Source: Thermomonas beijingensis (GTDB lineage Bacteria; Pseudomonadota; Gammaproteobacteria; Xanthomonadales; Xanthomonadaceae). Taken from it: a stretch of DNA of 64,000 nt. Both the position numbers and the translations under genes were made by a program. The notes under the pieces are model-generated. The model saw only the letters and a program-made list of their open reading frames with translations. It was not told the origin of the DNA and searched no databases. The stretch is from NCBI RefSeq assembly GCF_020034655.1, contig NZ_JAIQDJ010000002.1:248001-312000 (forward strand), in the 5' to 3' direction. How positions within the stretch are numbered: the first letter of the stretch is position 1; each line of letters starts with the position of its first letter. Shown in pieces: positions 1-9,169 of this stretch.

Positions 1-445
1 CACATTGCAATTTGCGCGGCTGCAATATCTCGCACCCAAGTTCAGCTTGTTTGTGGGTGGCGGCATGCAGCGCGCCAGCAAGAATCTGGATACCTACGAA
101 AAGCTGTCCTTGAGCGGGCCCAAGGCGGTACGCGCATATGCCACAGGTGAGGTGCTGGTCGACGATGGTTGGCTGGGGACGGTAGAGCTGCGTTTTGCGC
201 TGAAGCCAGAATCGACCTTGTTCGCATTTTATGACGCCGCACATGGCGATCAATTCCATACGCCACGGCCACTCGATGGTGATGTTTCACGCAGTCTGCG
301 CGGCTATGGCCTGGGCTTCAATTGGAGTAAGCCCGACAAGGTCACGATCAATTTGAGTATCGCCTGGCGCGAAACCGGGCCGGGCCTGACCGATGGCGGG
401 GATCGTAATCCTCGCGTGTTTTGGTCGATCCAAAAAGCATTTTGA
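1..445 (+). CDS. TpsB/ShlB-FhaC family two-partner secretion transporter, C-terminal part (5' truncated)
   Basis: This is the last ~147 residues of an Omp85-superfamily outer-membrane transporter. The reading frame is open at the left edge of the window, so the start lies outside. The visible part shows alternating amphipathic beta strands with the pattern expected of a TpsB barrel: a GGGMQRASKN turn, a GPKAVRAYATGEVLVDDG stretch, a YGLGFNWS strand and a final strand ending in phenylalanine (SIQKAF), the usual barrel C-terminus. TpsB proteins recognise the TPS domain of a partner exoprotein in the periplasm and move it across the outer membrane. The partner gene starts 12 bp downstream in the same direction, which supports the call and suggests an operon. 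Confidence 0.85.
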   Translation, partial: TLQFARLQYLAPKFSLFVGGGMQRASKNLDTYEKLSLSGPKAVRAYATGEVLVDDGWLGTVELRFALKPESTLFAFYDAAHGDQFHTPRPLDGDVSRSLRGYGLGFNWSKPDKVTINLSIAWRETGPGLTDGGDRNPRVFWSIQKAF

Positions 446-457
446 GGAGAACTGGCA

Positions 458-3400
458 ATGCGCATGAACAAGACACATCGCGAACAATTGCAGAGTCTGC
501 GGCGTCGGAAGTTGGCCGCGGCGCTGGTGGCTGCAATGGCGATGCCAGTACTACCCGCCATGGCACAGAGCCTGCCTGAAAATGGCAACGTCGTTTCTGG
601 TGCTGCAACAATCAACAACAGCGATATCGTCATGACGGTGACCCAGACCACCAAGGGCGCAATCATCAACTGGGATTCATTCAGTATCGCCTACGGCTTC
701 ACGGTCAATTTTGACCAGCAGTTCGGTGCCAACAGCGTGACATTGAATCGCGTTGTTGGTGGCGGCTACGGTATCTCCCAGTCGTTCATCGATGGCACGT
801 TGTCCTCAAACGGCAATGTGTTCCTGATCAATCCGTCAGGCATTACCTTCGGTAGTGGTTCGGTGGTCAACGTCGGTGGGCTGGTGGCATCCACCATGGA
901 CATCAGCGATGCCAATTTCCTCACTGGCGTGGACAGCGGGCACTATCAGTTTGAGCCGATGACCAATGTGGGCGATCAATCTGTCATGGTTGATTACGGT
1001 GCTCAGATCAACACTTCAGCTAAGGGAACCGTGGCGCTGTTGGGGCGACAGATACTCAATCAAGGCGATATCACCACTCCCGGTGGCAGTGTGCTATTTG
1101 GCTCGGCAGAAAGCGTGACCTTGGATTTTCAAGGCGACGGTCTGACGATGCTGACCATCACTGGCCCAGGAATTGCGAAACCGGGATCATTTGGATGCCC
1201 ATCTTTGCCTTGCCCCGGGCCAGTGCTTCCGATGGTGGCCAATACCGGGAATATCACTGCCGATGGTGGGCAGATCCAGATGCGTACGGCGATGACTGCG
1301 AGTGCGACCGGTGGCCTCATCATTGCCGGAGGCACATTGCGTGCACGCGGTGTTAGCACTCGAGGTGGCCGGGTGGAGCTGACGACCGATGGCGATGTAA
1401 TGGTTGGGTCACCTGGAATTCTGACCGACGCCAGCACCGATTTCATCCCCGGCAGCATTGATGTCTCGGGTGGTGCCTACGCGGGTGGTGCGGTGGTGAT
1501 TCGTGGTGACACAGTCACCCTTCACAACGATGCAGACACCGTCAATGGGTATCCTGCCAGCTATGGCAGCCACATTGATGCCAGCGGCGCTGCTGGTGGC
1601 GGGCAAATCCAGATCGAAGCGTCTGGCGCCGTCAATTTCGATTCCCTGTCTTGGTTGAACGCCAATAGCGTGACCGGGACCGCAGGCAGCATACAAATCA
1701 ATGCCGGAAGCGGTATTGCCAGTTACGCGGAAATAAGTGCCAGTGCGAAAGCCGGCAACGGAGGCAGCATTCTGCTGGATGCTGGGGCTGGTGCGCTATT
1801 GCTTGGTGGCGATGTGCTGGCATCGGGCGGCACCAATGGCGGGCAGATCACGGGCAGCGGTTTCGATGTGATGCTGCCGCAGGGTCGCATGATCAATGCA
1901 CAAGGAAACAGTGGAGCGGGAGGCTCGATTTCGCTTTCAGCATCCAATTATCTTGCTGCCTTTGGCAGCTTGATCGCGCGAGGTGGAACGACGGGCGGGG
2001 CGATCCTGACCTCCAGTGACAGTCTATTTGATTTGCGTGGTTTGCAGGTCGATGCGGGGTCTTCCGGCAGCGCAGGGCGTTGGACGTTGGATGCGCCTGA
2101 TCTGACCGTGATCAATGGCAGTGCCGTGGGCAATCAAGACGCACCACAGTACGGCACCACGGTGCAGGATGCCGAAATCAATTACGCGTTCTATAACGGA
2201 ACCAGCGTAGTACTGAACTCGAATGCGGATGTGCAGTTCGATGATGCGCAGATCTATTCGGACAACGCCGCACGCCTGTCGTTCGATGTGAATGCAGCCG
2301 GCAGCATTTTTGGTAACGCGTTCTCCATCGCGGCTTCGAATGGTCCGTTGGATATGGTGTTCAACGCCAACTCGGCGGGTGGTTCACCATACTCGGGCGG
2401 CATTGATTTTGGCAGCGCAAGCTTGCTCAGCATGGGCGGCAATATCTCGATGTATGGCCAGTCGGATCCACTGAATGGCTATGCCAGTAGTGCCGTTTCT
2501 GGAATTTCCCTGTCAGGAATGACGATCACCACTGATGGCGGTAATGTATTGCTGCGTGGTACCAGCACAGGCTCCGGTGCTGGTGTCTCGATGGGTGAAA
2601 GCTCAATCGATGCGGGGAGTGGGGGGGTCGCCATTTATGGCACCGGATCGGGAGCAGCCAGTGGGGTCAGTCTCAACGGAGGCAGCATCACGGCAGGTGC
2701 CGACGGTGTGCTCATCCATGGGCAGAGTACTGATGCCGATGGTTTGTTTGCGTCATTTACTACGCTGACGATCAGCGGTGGTGACATCGATCTGTCAGGT
2801 ATTGGTGCCGCACATGGGGTGTATTTTGCAGGTGACCTGTACAGCAATGGTGGCAACATCCGTGTGCATGGCGAAGGTGGTAGCGCGGATGGCACAACCA
2901 TTACGGGTGGCATTGATAGCGCCGGTGGCTTGATTGATGTGTTCGGTTCAAGCACTGCAGCCACGGGCTTGGTGTTGGGTGGTGTTGGTTACTACGCAGT
3001 CAGCAGTGCTGGTGGCGATATTGTGTTGTACGGTGAAGGTGCGACAGGTGGTGTTGTGCTGCACCCTGGAACACTTGGCAACGCTATCGATAGTAGTGGT
3101 GGCGCGCTCAGTATCACTGGTCATGCCAGTGCAGCGGGTGCGATCGGTGTCTATGCCGACGGCGTGGATCTGACGTCGGGTGCTGGTGCGTTGACGGTGA
3201 TAGGCGATGCGGCGCAGGGCGTTGGTATTCAGTTCGCCAATGGCGCAGGTGTCACCACCACGACGGGTGCCATTGGCTTGTACGGCACCGGTGCCACATT
3301 CGGTTTGGATGTGGGCAATGGGGCAATCACGACTAACAGCGGCAATATCACGCTGGACGGCACCGCGACTGCGGCCAATGCCACCGCCGGTGTGCGGGTT

Positions 3401-6259
3401 ACGGGCACGGGCCTGGCGACCAATGGCGGCACAATTGTGGTGACCGGCAACAGTGCAGGTGGCGTGGGTGTGCAGTTGGGTGATGGCAGCAATCCGTTTG
3501 CAGTCGGCAGCAGTGGTGGCGCGATCACCATTCATGGCGTGGGCGTCGATGCTGGCGTGCTGATGCAAAATAATCAGGTAACCAGTGGTGGCGGCGCGGT
3601 GGCGATTACCGGCAGCGGTGCGGCACTGGGCGTCTCGCTGACCAATGGCGGCGTGGATAGCGCCGGTGGCAATGTCGATGTGAACGGCGACGCTTCAGCG
3701 GCAGATGGGGTGGGTGTGGTGTTGTCTGCCGCACCGCTGAGCAGTGGTGCGGGGCACGTTATCGTGCATGGCGATGCGGCGCAGGGCGTTGGTATTCAGT
3801 TCGCCAATGGCGCAGGTGTCACCACCACGACGGGTGCCATTGGCTTGTACGGCACCGGTGCCACATTCGGTTTGGATGTGGGCAATGGGGCAATCACGAC
3901 TAACAGCGGCAATATCACGCTGGACGGCACCGCGACTGCGGCCAATGCCACCGCCGGTGTGCGGGTTACGGGCACGGGCCTGGCGACCAATGGCGGCACA
4001 ATTGTGGTGACCGGCAACAGTGCAGGTGGCGTGGGTGTGCAGTTGGGTGATGGCAGCAATCCGTTTGCAGTCGGCAGCAGTGGTGGCGCGATCACCATTC
4101 ATGGCGTGGGCGTCGATGCTGGCGTGCTGATGCAAAATAATCAGGTAACCAGTGGTGGCGGCGCGGTGGCGATTACCGGCAGCGGTGCGGCACTGGGTGT
4201 CTCGCTGACCAATGGCGGCGTGGATAGCGCCGGTGGCAATGTCGATGTGAACGGCGACGCTTCAGCGGCAGGTGGGGTGGGTGTCAATCTTGACGCGACC
4301 CTCAGCACAGTGGCAGGCCAGGTAAATGTGCAAGGCATCGCAGCATCCGGGCGCGGCATTCAACTGGGTGCAGCTTCTGGCATCAACACGACGACTGGCA
4401 GCATTACGCTGGCGGGGGTTGGGGCTAGCAGTGGTCTGAGCATCGGTGGTGGCACCATCGCAACCAATAGCGGGCATGTGGATCTGCGTGGTCGTAGCAC
4501 CGCGCCAAGCTCGGATGGGCTGGCGATTGCCAATGGAGTCAGCATTTCCAGTAATGGCGGTGGAATTGAATTGAGCGGTGAAGGCACTGCGGCTGGCCTG
4601 CGGTTGGGGGCCGGTGCTGTGGTGGATGCAGGCAACAGCCTGATCGTCATTCGTGCGGCGAACGGCGGGAGTGGCGATGCCCTCGTATTGGATGGCAGCC
4701 TTCACAGCAGTGTTGGCGTCAACCTGCGCCCAGGTGGCGTGGATGCGAACGGCGGTGTTTACGATCGCATCACTGACCAGATTTTGCTCGGGCATGGCGA
4801 TGGTTTTGCCATCAGCAATGATGAGCTGGGCCGAATCAGTGCACCCGAGGTGGTGATTGGCAGCAGCCAGCATGCGGGTGCAATTCATGTGCAGGAAGCG
4901 ATCACCCGTAATGGCAATTTGACCTTGCAGAACAGTGGTGGTGGCGGAATTGATTTGCAGGCGGGTGTGAATGTCGGCAATTACACACTGGCCTTGGCCA
5001 GTGGTGGCGATATCACGCAAACCGCAAGTGCTGCGATCCTTGCGCATAGTTTGCTGGCGAACGCGAGTGGCAACGTGCAATTGGGCCTCGCACAAAATGA
5101 TGTGGCCAGCACCACGTTGGCCGGGTCTGCCGGTGGCAACTTCCAGTTCCAGGATGCCAACGACCTTGCAATTGGTAGCGTCTCCGCGCTGGGCTTCAAT
5201 GCCAGCTCGGGTCAGTTGTCCAGCATGGGGTCGACAGGTGTCACTGCGGGTGGCGATGCACTGATTCGCAATTTGGCCGGTGACATGACCCTCAATGCCG
5301 GTGTGACCGCTACCAACATCGATTTGGTCACCGCGGGGCGCTTGCAGAACGTCTCGGGTGCGGCGCTGACGGCATCCGGCGATTGGCACGTATGGGCCAG
5401 TACTTGGACGGGTGAAGCTCGCGGCGGTCTTGCCGGGGATGGCAATTTGCCGAACCTGTACGGATGTGCCTATTTGGGTGCTTGCGACGTAACAGTGACG
5501 GGTGGCGACAATCACTTCATCTATGTGCAGCAACCGATTGCCACCATCACCTTTGACAACGCCACGCGTGAATACGGCTTGGAGAACCCCCTGTTCAGCT
5601 ATACCGTGACGGGTGCCATTTTGGGTGATACGGCAGCCAATGTTGCCAGCGGATCGGCGTCAACCAGTGCCACTATCGCGAGTGATGTTGGCAATTATGC
5701 GATTACAGGCAACTTTACCTCTGCGGCTGGCTATAAATTCCAGCTGATGCCTGGCACCTTGAGCATTACCCAAGCGACGTTGGTGTTCACGGCAGATCCC
5801 TTCGTGCGGTATTTGGGCGGCGCAAATCCTGATTTCACTGGTACCGTGGCCGGCTTCCGCAATGGCGATACCCAGCAGAGCGTATTTGGCAGCGGCAATA
5901 TCTGGTCGTCCCCGGCCGGGCCGCTGTCACCGGTTGGGTTCTACCCGATCGTCGGTGGCACGATTGCCAAGAACTACAAATTTGTCCAAGCGCCAGGCAA
6001 TGCCGCGGCATTCCAGATCATACCGCTGCCACAGCTTTCTTCCACGCCGGTGGATTTCATTCGCGAAACGGTCGACACCTATGTGTATGACCGCAATTTC
6101 GGTGCGGCCCCGGTGTGTGCGGTGAACGCAACATTGGATGATCAAGTCTTGGCCTCTACAGGGGATGCCTTGGCCAATGAATGGTCCAAAGTGCGCTCGC
6201 GCCCGAATCTCACTAATTGCTTCGATAGTGAGAAGCGCAGTAGCTGCGGTGACTTCTGA
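458..6259 (+). CDS. TpsA filamentous hemagglutinin-like adhesin, 1933 aa
   Basis: Large exoprotein secreted by the TpsB encoded just upstream. An extended basic N-terminus and hydrophobic signal end at about residue 36 (PAMAQ). The TPS/haemagglutination domain follows (~38-290), with the hallmark INPSGITFG and VNVGGLVAST motifs. Residues ~300-1680 are Gly/Ser/Thr/Val-rich beta-helix repeats built around GGxIxxxG and TTTGxIxLxG units. Two copies inside this region (residues ~916-1087 and ~1105-1276) are almost identical. Residues ~1690-1850 form two MBG/YDG-like immunoglobulin-type repeats (TREYGLENPLFSY, VGNYAI). The tail holds C1921 and C1930, spaced as in HMW1-type adhesins that stay anchored to the cell by a disulfide loop. 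A GAGGAG ribosome-binding site precedes the ATG; an ATG two codons downstream (464) is possible. The role is probably adhesion or contact; receptor unknown. Confidence 0.9.
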   Translation: MRMNKTHREQLQSLRRRKLAAALVAAMAMPVLPAMAQSLPENGNVVSGAATINNSDIVMTVTQTTKGAIINWDSFSIAYGFTVNFDQQFGANSVTLNRVVGGGYGISQSFIDGTLSSNGNVFLINPSGITFGSGSVVNVGGLVASTMDISDANFLTGVDSGHYQFEPMTNVGDQSVMVDYGAQINTSAKGTVALLGRQILNQGDITTPGGSVLFGSAESVTLDFQGDGLTMLTITGPGIAKPGSFGCPSLPCPGPVLPMVANTGNITADGGQIQMRTAMTASATGGLIIAGGTLRARGVSTRGGRVELTTDGDVMVGSPGILTDASTDFIPGSIDVSGGAYAGGAVVIRGDTVTLHNDADTVNGYPASYGSHIDASGAAGGGQIQIEASGAVNFDSLSWLNANSVTGTAGSIQINAGSGIASYAEISASAKAGNGGSILLDAGAGALLLGGDVLASGGTNGGQITGSGFDVMLPQGRMINAQGNSGAGGSISLSASNYLAAFGSLIARGGTTGGAILTSSDSLFDLRGLQVDAGSSGSAGRWTLDAPDLTVINGSAVGNQDAPQYGTTVQDAEINYAFYNGTSVVLNSNADVQFDDAQIYSDNAARLSFDVNAAGSIFGNAFSIAASNGPLDMVFNANSAGGSPYSGGIDFGSASLLSMGGNISMYGQSDPLNGYASSAVSGISLSGMTITTDGGNVLLRGTSTGSGAGVSMGESSIDAGSGGVAIYGTGSGAASGVSLNGGSITAGADGVLIHGQSTDADGLFASFTTLTISGGDIDLSGIGAAHGVYFAGDLYSNGGNIRVHGEGGSADGTTITGGIDSAGGLIDVFGSSTAATGLVLGGVGYYAVSSAGGDIVLYGEGATGGVVLHPGTLGNAIDSSGGALSITGHASAAGAIGVYADGVDLTSGAGALTVIGDAAQGVGIQFANGAGVTTTTGAIGLYGTGATFGLDVGNGAITTNSGNITLDGTATAANATAGVRVTGTGLATNGGTIVVTGNSAGGVGVQLGDGSNPFAVGSSGGAITIHGVGVDAGVLMQNNQVTSGGGAVAITGSGAALGVSLTNGGVDSAGGNVDVNGDASAADGVGVVLSAAPLSSGAGHVIVHGDAAQGVGIQFANGAGVTTTTGAIGLYGTGATFGLDVGNGAITTNSGNITLDGTATAANATAGVRVTGTGLATNGGTIVVTGNSAGGVGVQLGDGSNPFAVGSSGGAITIHGVGVDAGVLMQNNQVTSGGGAVAITGSGAALGVSLTNGGVDSAGGNVDVNGDASAAGGVGVNLDATLSTVAGQVNVQGIAASGRGIQLGAASGINTTTGSITLAGVGASSGLSIGGGTIATNSGHVDLRGRSTAPSSDGLAIANGVSISSNGGGIELSGEGTAAGLRLGAGAVVDAGNSLIVIRAANGGSGDALVLDGSLHSSVGVNLRPGGVDANGGVYDRITDQILLGHGDGFAISNDELGRISAPEVVIGSSQHAGAIHVQEAITRNGNLTLQNSGGGGIDLQAGVNVGNYTLALASGGDITQTASAAILAHSLLANASGNVQLGLAQNDVASTTLAGSAGGNFQFQDANDLAIGSVSALGFNASSGQLSSMGSTGVTAGGDALIRNLAGDMTLNAGVTATNIDLVTAGRLQNVSGAALTASGDWHVWASTWTGEARGGLAGDGNLPNLYGCAYLGACDVTVTGGDNHFIYVQQPIATITFDNATREYGLENPLFSYTVTGAILGDTAANVASGSASTSATIASDVGNYAITGNFTSAAGYKFQLMPGTLSITQATLVFTADPFVRYLGGANPDFTGTVAGFRNGDTQQSVFGSGNIWSSPAGPLSPVGFYPIVGGTIAKNYKFVQAPGNAAAFQIIPLPQLSSTPVDFIRETVDTYVYDRNFGAAPVCAVNATLDDQVLASTGDALANEWSKVRSRPNLTNCFDSEKRSSCGDF
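3203..3717 (+). repeat. Copy 1 of a 515-bp direct repeat inside tpsA
   Basis: The first of two near-identical in-frame copies with a 567-bp period (189 codons). Comparing the copies base by base I see only two differences: 3631 c versus 4198 t, and 3705 a versus 4272 g. The intervening 52 bp differ between units. Such identity amid otherwise diverged beta-helix repeats indicates a recent duplication or gene conversion. Confidence 0.95.
3770..4284 (+). repeat. Copy 2 of a 515-bp direct repeat inside tpsA
   Basis: The second copy, offset by exactly 567 bp from copy 1 and therefore in frame. Recombination between copies would remove or add 189 residues of the stalk without disrupting the reading frame, so length variation is possible. 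Short-read assemblies may also collapse this repeat. Confidence 0.95.
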
Positions 6260-6270
6260 ATCCAGCCGGC

Positions 6271-6293
6271 AACCCCCGATGACCTCGGGGGTT
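6271..6293 (+). terminator. Rho-independent terminator after tpsA
   Basis: A perfect 9-bp stem, aacccccga (6271-6279) and tcgggggtt (6285-6293), with a 5-nt loop, starting 12 bp after the tpsA stop. The T tract is short (TTT), so termination may be moderate. Confidence 0.7.
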
Positions 6294-6467
6294 TGCGCTG
6301 GTATTGTTGATCTAAGTGTGGCTTGGACAATCAGGTCTAGGCCGAACGTGGTATCGAAATCCGGGGTTTCCTGGTGCAAACTGCTTTCATGCAGGCAGCT
6401 GCCTGACGTGCGCTCTATGCGCGCAACCAATCCGGCCATCAGGCCGCAATTTGACGAGGATGCGACG

Positions 6468-7064
6468 ATGATCATGAAGACAGTTTTGCATGGCGCCTTG
6501 GTGGCGGCCTTGTTTGCAAGTTGCGGTACGCTCTTGGCTCAGGAAGCACAGAAGACGCCCCCGCAGGCGCAAGAAGCGCCGTCGGTGGACTCCATCATCG
6601 GCACGTTGAAGACCGACAATGCCGAGCAATCTGCAGGGCAAACGCGGGCATTGCGCCCGGGTGCCGCTTCGATGGCGACTACGGCCCCAGCACCCGCTCC
6701 GGTAGCGACCAAGCCGGCCAAGCCTGCATCGATCAATATGCAGATCAATTTCGAGTTCAATTCAGACAGGATCTCCGGCAGCTCGGAAAACACCATGGCC
6801 AACCTGGCCGCCGCGTTGGCCTCGCCGCAGCTGCAAGATCGCAAGTTCACGGTGATTGGGCATACCGATGGCAAGGGCTCAGCGGAATACAACAAGGCCT
6901 TGTCCGACCGCCGCGCCAATGCGGTGCGCCGCTATCTGGTCGATCACGGCGTTGCCTCTGCACGTCTGCGTGCAGTAGGCAAAGGCAAGAGCGAGCTGTT
7001 GAACAAGGATGATCCGTTTGCCGCGGAGAATCGCCGCGTCGAAATTCTGGCAACCGGCGGCTGA
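6468..7064 (+). CDS. OmpA-like peptidoglycan-binding periplasmic protein, 198 aa
   Basis: A signal peptide (hydrophobic MKTVLHGALVAALFASCGTLLAQ) leads into an Ala/Pro-rich linker (~30-85) and a C-terminal OmpA-like domain (~85-195). The domain carries the conserved FNSDRIS strand, VIGHTDGKGSAEYN and LSDRRANAVRRYL motifs, and a NRRVEI end, all features of the diaminopimelate-binding fold. The open frame extends further upstream into the tpsA 3' end, but ATG 6468 has an upstream GAGGA and is followed directly by the signal peptide; ATG 6474 is also possible. It lies between tpsA and the T6SS genes. Because TssL here lacks an OmpA-like domain, this protein could supply peptidoglycan anchoring for the secretion system, but that is inference. 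It could equally be a general envelope protein. Confidence 0.85.
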   Translation: MIMKTVLHGALVAALFASCGTLLAQEAQKTPPQAQEAPSVDSIIGTLKTDNAEQSAGQTRALRPGAASMATTAPAPAPVATKPAKPASINMQINFEFNSDRISGSSENTMANLAAALASPQLQDRKFTVIGHTDGKGSAEYNKALSDRRANAVRRYLVDHGVASARLRAVGKGKSELLNKDDPFAAENRRVEILATGG

Positions 7065-7097
7065 TCACTGTCAGTTCTCGGGCGAGGAGTGTGGTAG

Positions 7098-7487
7098 GTG
7101 CCAATTCAGGTTGTCAATCTAGCGACATTGACCTGTGTCTTTGGTATGGCACCCTCGATGTTGGTGGTAACTCCGGAGAAACGGGTACTGTCTGGGATGC
7201 AGCCGGCAGCCAACATCATGGACTTCATTCCCATGAAGAACATCATGCCGTTTGGGATGTGCACCACCCCCAGTAATCCCATGGTGGCCGCGGCAACTAC
7301 CGCTGCCATGGGGGTGTTGACACCGCAGCCGTGTATTCCGGTGGTGGTATCACCTTGGAAGGTGGGGGCACCCACTGTGTTGATCGGCGGAATGCCTGCA
7401 TTGGATAACATCAGCACCAATCTGTGTACGTGGGGTGGGCTCATCACGATCACCAACCCCGGGCAGGCAACGGAAATGATTCCATGA
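7098..7487 (+). CDS. DUF4280 PAAR-like protein
   Basis: A 129-residue protein of the DUF4280 family, a PAAR-like fold thought to cap the VgrG spike of T6SS and related contractile machines. Supporting motifs are the N-terminal LTCVFGMAPSMLVV, the GMCTTPSNP turn, QPCIPVV, and the C-terminal ALDNISTNLCTWGGLI. The four cysteines (C13 and three later) are spaced as in the family. The start is GTG at 7098, with GAGGAG at 7084-7089. It is encoded convergently to the vgrG effector module. It is the only PAAR-type protein in the window, so it is the likely tip for the VgrG encoded at 10.2-12.5 kb. Whether it carries its own cargo is not visible; there is no extra domain. Confidence 0.85.
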   Translation: MPIQVVNLATLTCVFGMAPSMLVVTPEKRVLSGMQPAANIMDFIPMKNIMPFGMCTTPSNPMVAAATTAAMGVLTPQPCIPVVVSPWKVGAPTVLIGGMPALDNISTNLCTWGGLITITNPGQATEMIP

Positions 7488-7534
7488 GCCTGTGAAAGCG
7501 GGGCTAGTGTGTTCGGGGGTGCTGGATATGCAAT

Positions 7535-7563
7535 AAAAAAGGCGATCTTGGATCGCCTTTTTT
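7535..7563. terminator. Bidirectional Rho-independent terminator
   Basis: A 13-bp perfect inverted repeat, aaaaaaggcgatc and gatcgcctttttt, with a 3-nt ttg spacer between two convergent genes. It has an A tract on one side and a T tract on the other, so it can stop transcription from both strands. Confidence 0.92.
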
Positions 7564-7610
7564 GTGTCTGCAACGGCATTGAATCGCAGCAGTTTCTGGG
7601 GCTCACAATG

Positions 7611-9167
7611 TCAGCCGTTGAGATTGCCCAATGATTTGGCGGCGTTGCCGACGGCCTGAGTTGCCCCGGCGATGGCTGCTTGCGCGCCGGCAACGGCCTG
7701 GTTGGCGGCAGCTGCGGCCGCAGAGGATGCCTGTGTGACAGCAGCCTGAGCATTGGAGATTGCCCCCTGTGCTGCCTGGCCGGCACTGGTAACCGCTTCC
7801 TGCGCGGCGCCCTGCGCTGAATTGAGGGCACTTTGTGCAGCACCATTGAGGGCTTGTTGGGCCTGCTGTGCAGCCTGGTTAGCTTGGGCAAGCGCTTGTT
7901 GGGCCATCTGATTGGCTTGCTGTTGCGCCTGTTCCGCAGCGTGCTGAGCGGTATCCAGAGCTTGTTGTGCGGCATCGCCAGCCTGCTGTTGCACGGTATC
8001 TACCACCGCCATCGCTTTGTCAACGCCATCATTAACGGTGTTGTTGACTTGATCCCGCACCGAATTCACGGTGGACTTGGCTTGATCGATGGCGGTCTTG
8101 GCGGTGTCACGCACAGTTTGCTGTGCTTGTTGCACCGCCCCCTTGGCGGTGTCAATCGCTTGGTGCGCGGCTTGGTTGGCGGTGGCTTGCGCGTCGTCCA
8201 GCGCAGTCATTGCTTGATCCATCGCATCCAAGGCTTGATCGGCCAAGGCGTCGGCTTGGTCCAGCATGTCATCGGCCTGATCCAGTAGTGGGCCAGCAAC
8301 ATTGTTGAGTGCGTTGACCGCATTACCCAAAGCGCTATTTGCTTGTGCTGCACGGCGAGCAAGTGCATCGCGTAGCGCATTGACATACGGACAACTGGAC
8401 GAAGGTAGATCAATCGGCAGGTTGGGGAATGAAGCCGGCAACGCATCCAGCGCACCGCGCACCTCCCCCAATGCGTCGTGTGCGCGATCGAGTACTTCGC
8501 TACGGGCTTTCTGCAAGGCATTGGTGGCGGCATTGCGGAGGATTTCCTGCGCATTGTCGATGGCACCGTTGGCGGTATCCAGTGCCTGGTTGACGCCGTT
8601 TTCGATCAAATCGCTGGCCCTGTCGACCATATCCATGGCGCGGCCAATTTGCTCCTGAGCGGCTTGTTCGGCCGTATTCATGGCGCTATCTAGAGCTTGA
8701 TTGGCGGTATCCAGCGCGCCTTTGACCATCGTCTTGGCTTGCTGTTGTGCCGCATCCACAGCCGCATGTGCTTGCTTCAGAGCATTTTGTGCCGCGGCCC
8801 CGGCCTGCTCGCGTGCTTGGGTCAATGCCGTATTGGCTTGCCTCAACGCATTGTTCGCCATGTCGTTGGCGGCATTGCGAGCATTGTCCAGTGCGGAATT
8901 TGCTTGCTGCAGTGCCCCTTGTGCTGCATTACCGGCTTGGGCAATTGCTTGTTGCGCAGCTTTTTGTGCTTCGGCAACCGCGCCATTGGCGGCACCTGCG
9001 GCGGCAGTGGCTGCATTGGAGACGGCAGTCTGAGCTTCACCAATCGCGCCTTTTGCTGCGTTGGCCGCCTGCTGCGCAGCGGTATTGGCGGCTTGCTGCG
9101 CTTGTTGCACGGCTCCGCTTGCAGCCGCACCGATACTGGATAAACCTTCGGACAAGGATTCGAACAT
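7611..9167 (-). CDS. 518-aa Ala/Gln-rich amphipathic helical repeat protein, candidate T6SS-associated cargo
   Basis: No family recognised with certainty. Nearly the whole protein is low-complexity Ala, Gln, Asn, Asp and Thr in degenerate repeats such as AQQALDTAQHAAEQAQQQA and GALDTANQALDSA. The pattern resembles LEA or apolipoprotein-type amphipathic helices. Two helical halves (about 1-242 and 261-518) are joined by a proline-containing linker (243-260) that holds the only cysteine, C259. There is no signal peptide, membrane segment or recognisable toxin motif. The start ATG has a strong AGGGAGG ribosome-binding site. It is the last gene of the minus-strand run vgrG, DUF4123 adaptor, 118-aa protein, and lies 2 bp past the preceding stop, so it holds the usual effector slot. 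Alternatives are a structural tether or a scaffold. The coding frame is real: codon use is consistent and the operon spacing tight. Confidence 0.8.
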   Translation of the reverse strand: MFESLSEGLSSIGAAASGAVQQAQQAANTAAQQAANAAKGAIGEAQTAVSNAATAAAGAANGAVAEAQKAAQQAIAQAGNAAQGALQQANSALDNARNAANDMANNALRQANTALTQAREQAGAAAQNALKQAHAAVDAAQQQAKTMVKGALDTANQALDSAMNTAEQAAQEQIGRAMDMVDRASDLIENGVNQALDTANGAIDNAQEILRNAATNALQKARSEVLDRAHDALGEVRGALDALPASFPNLPIDLPSSSCPYVNALRDALARRAAQANSALGNAVNALNNVAGPLLDQADDMLDQADALADQALDAMDQAMTALDDAQATANQAAHQAIDTAKGAVQQAQQTVRDTAKTAIDQAKSTVNSVRDQVNNTVNDGVDKAMAVVDTVQQQAGDAAQQALDTAQHAAEQAQQQANQMAQQALAQANQAAQQAQQALNGAAQSALNSAQGAAQEAVTSAGQAAQGAISNAQAAVTQASSAAAAAANQAVAGAQAAIAGATQAVGNAAKSLGNLNG

Positions 9168-9169
9168 GT

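Noticed and set aside
3203-4284. CRISPR-like repetition
   Set aside because: The repeats are 515 bp, in frame and part of the adhesin coding sequence. There are no short repeats with unique spacers anywhere in the window.
4262-5533. 423-codon minus-strand frame opposite tpsA
   Set aside because: Composition is random-like (His/Thr/Gln/Ala) and it lies antisense to clear beta-helix repeats.
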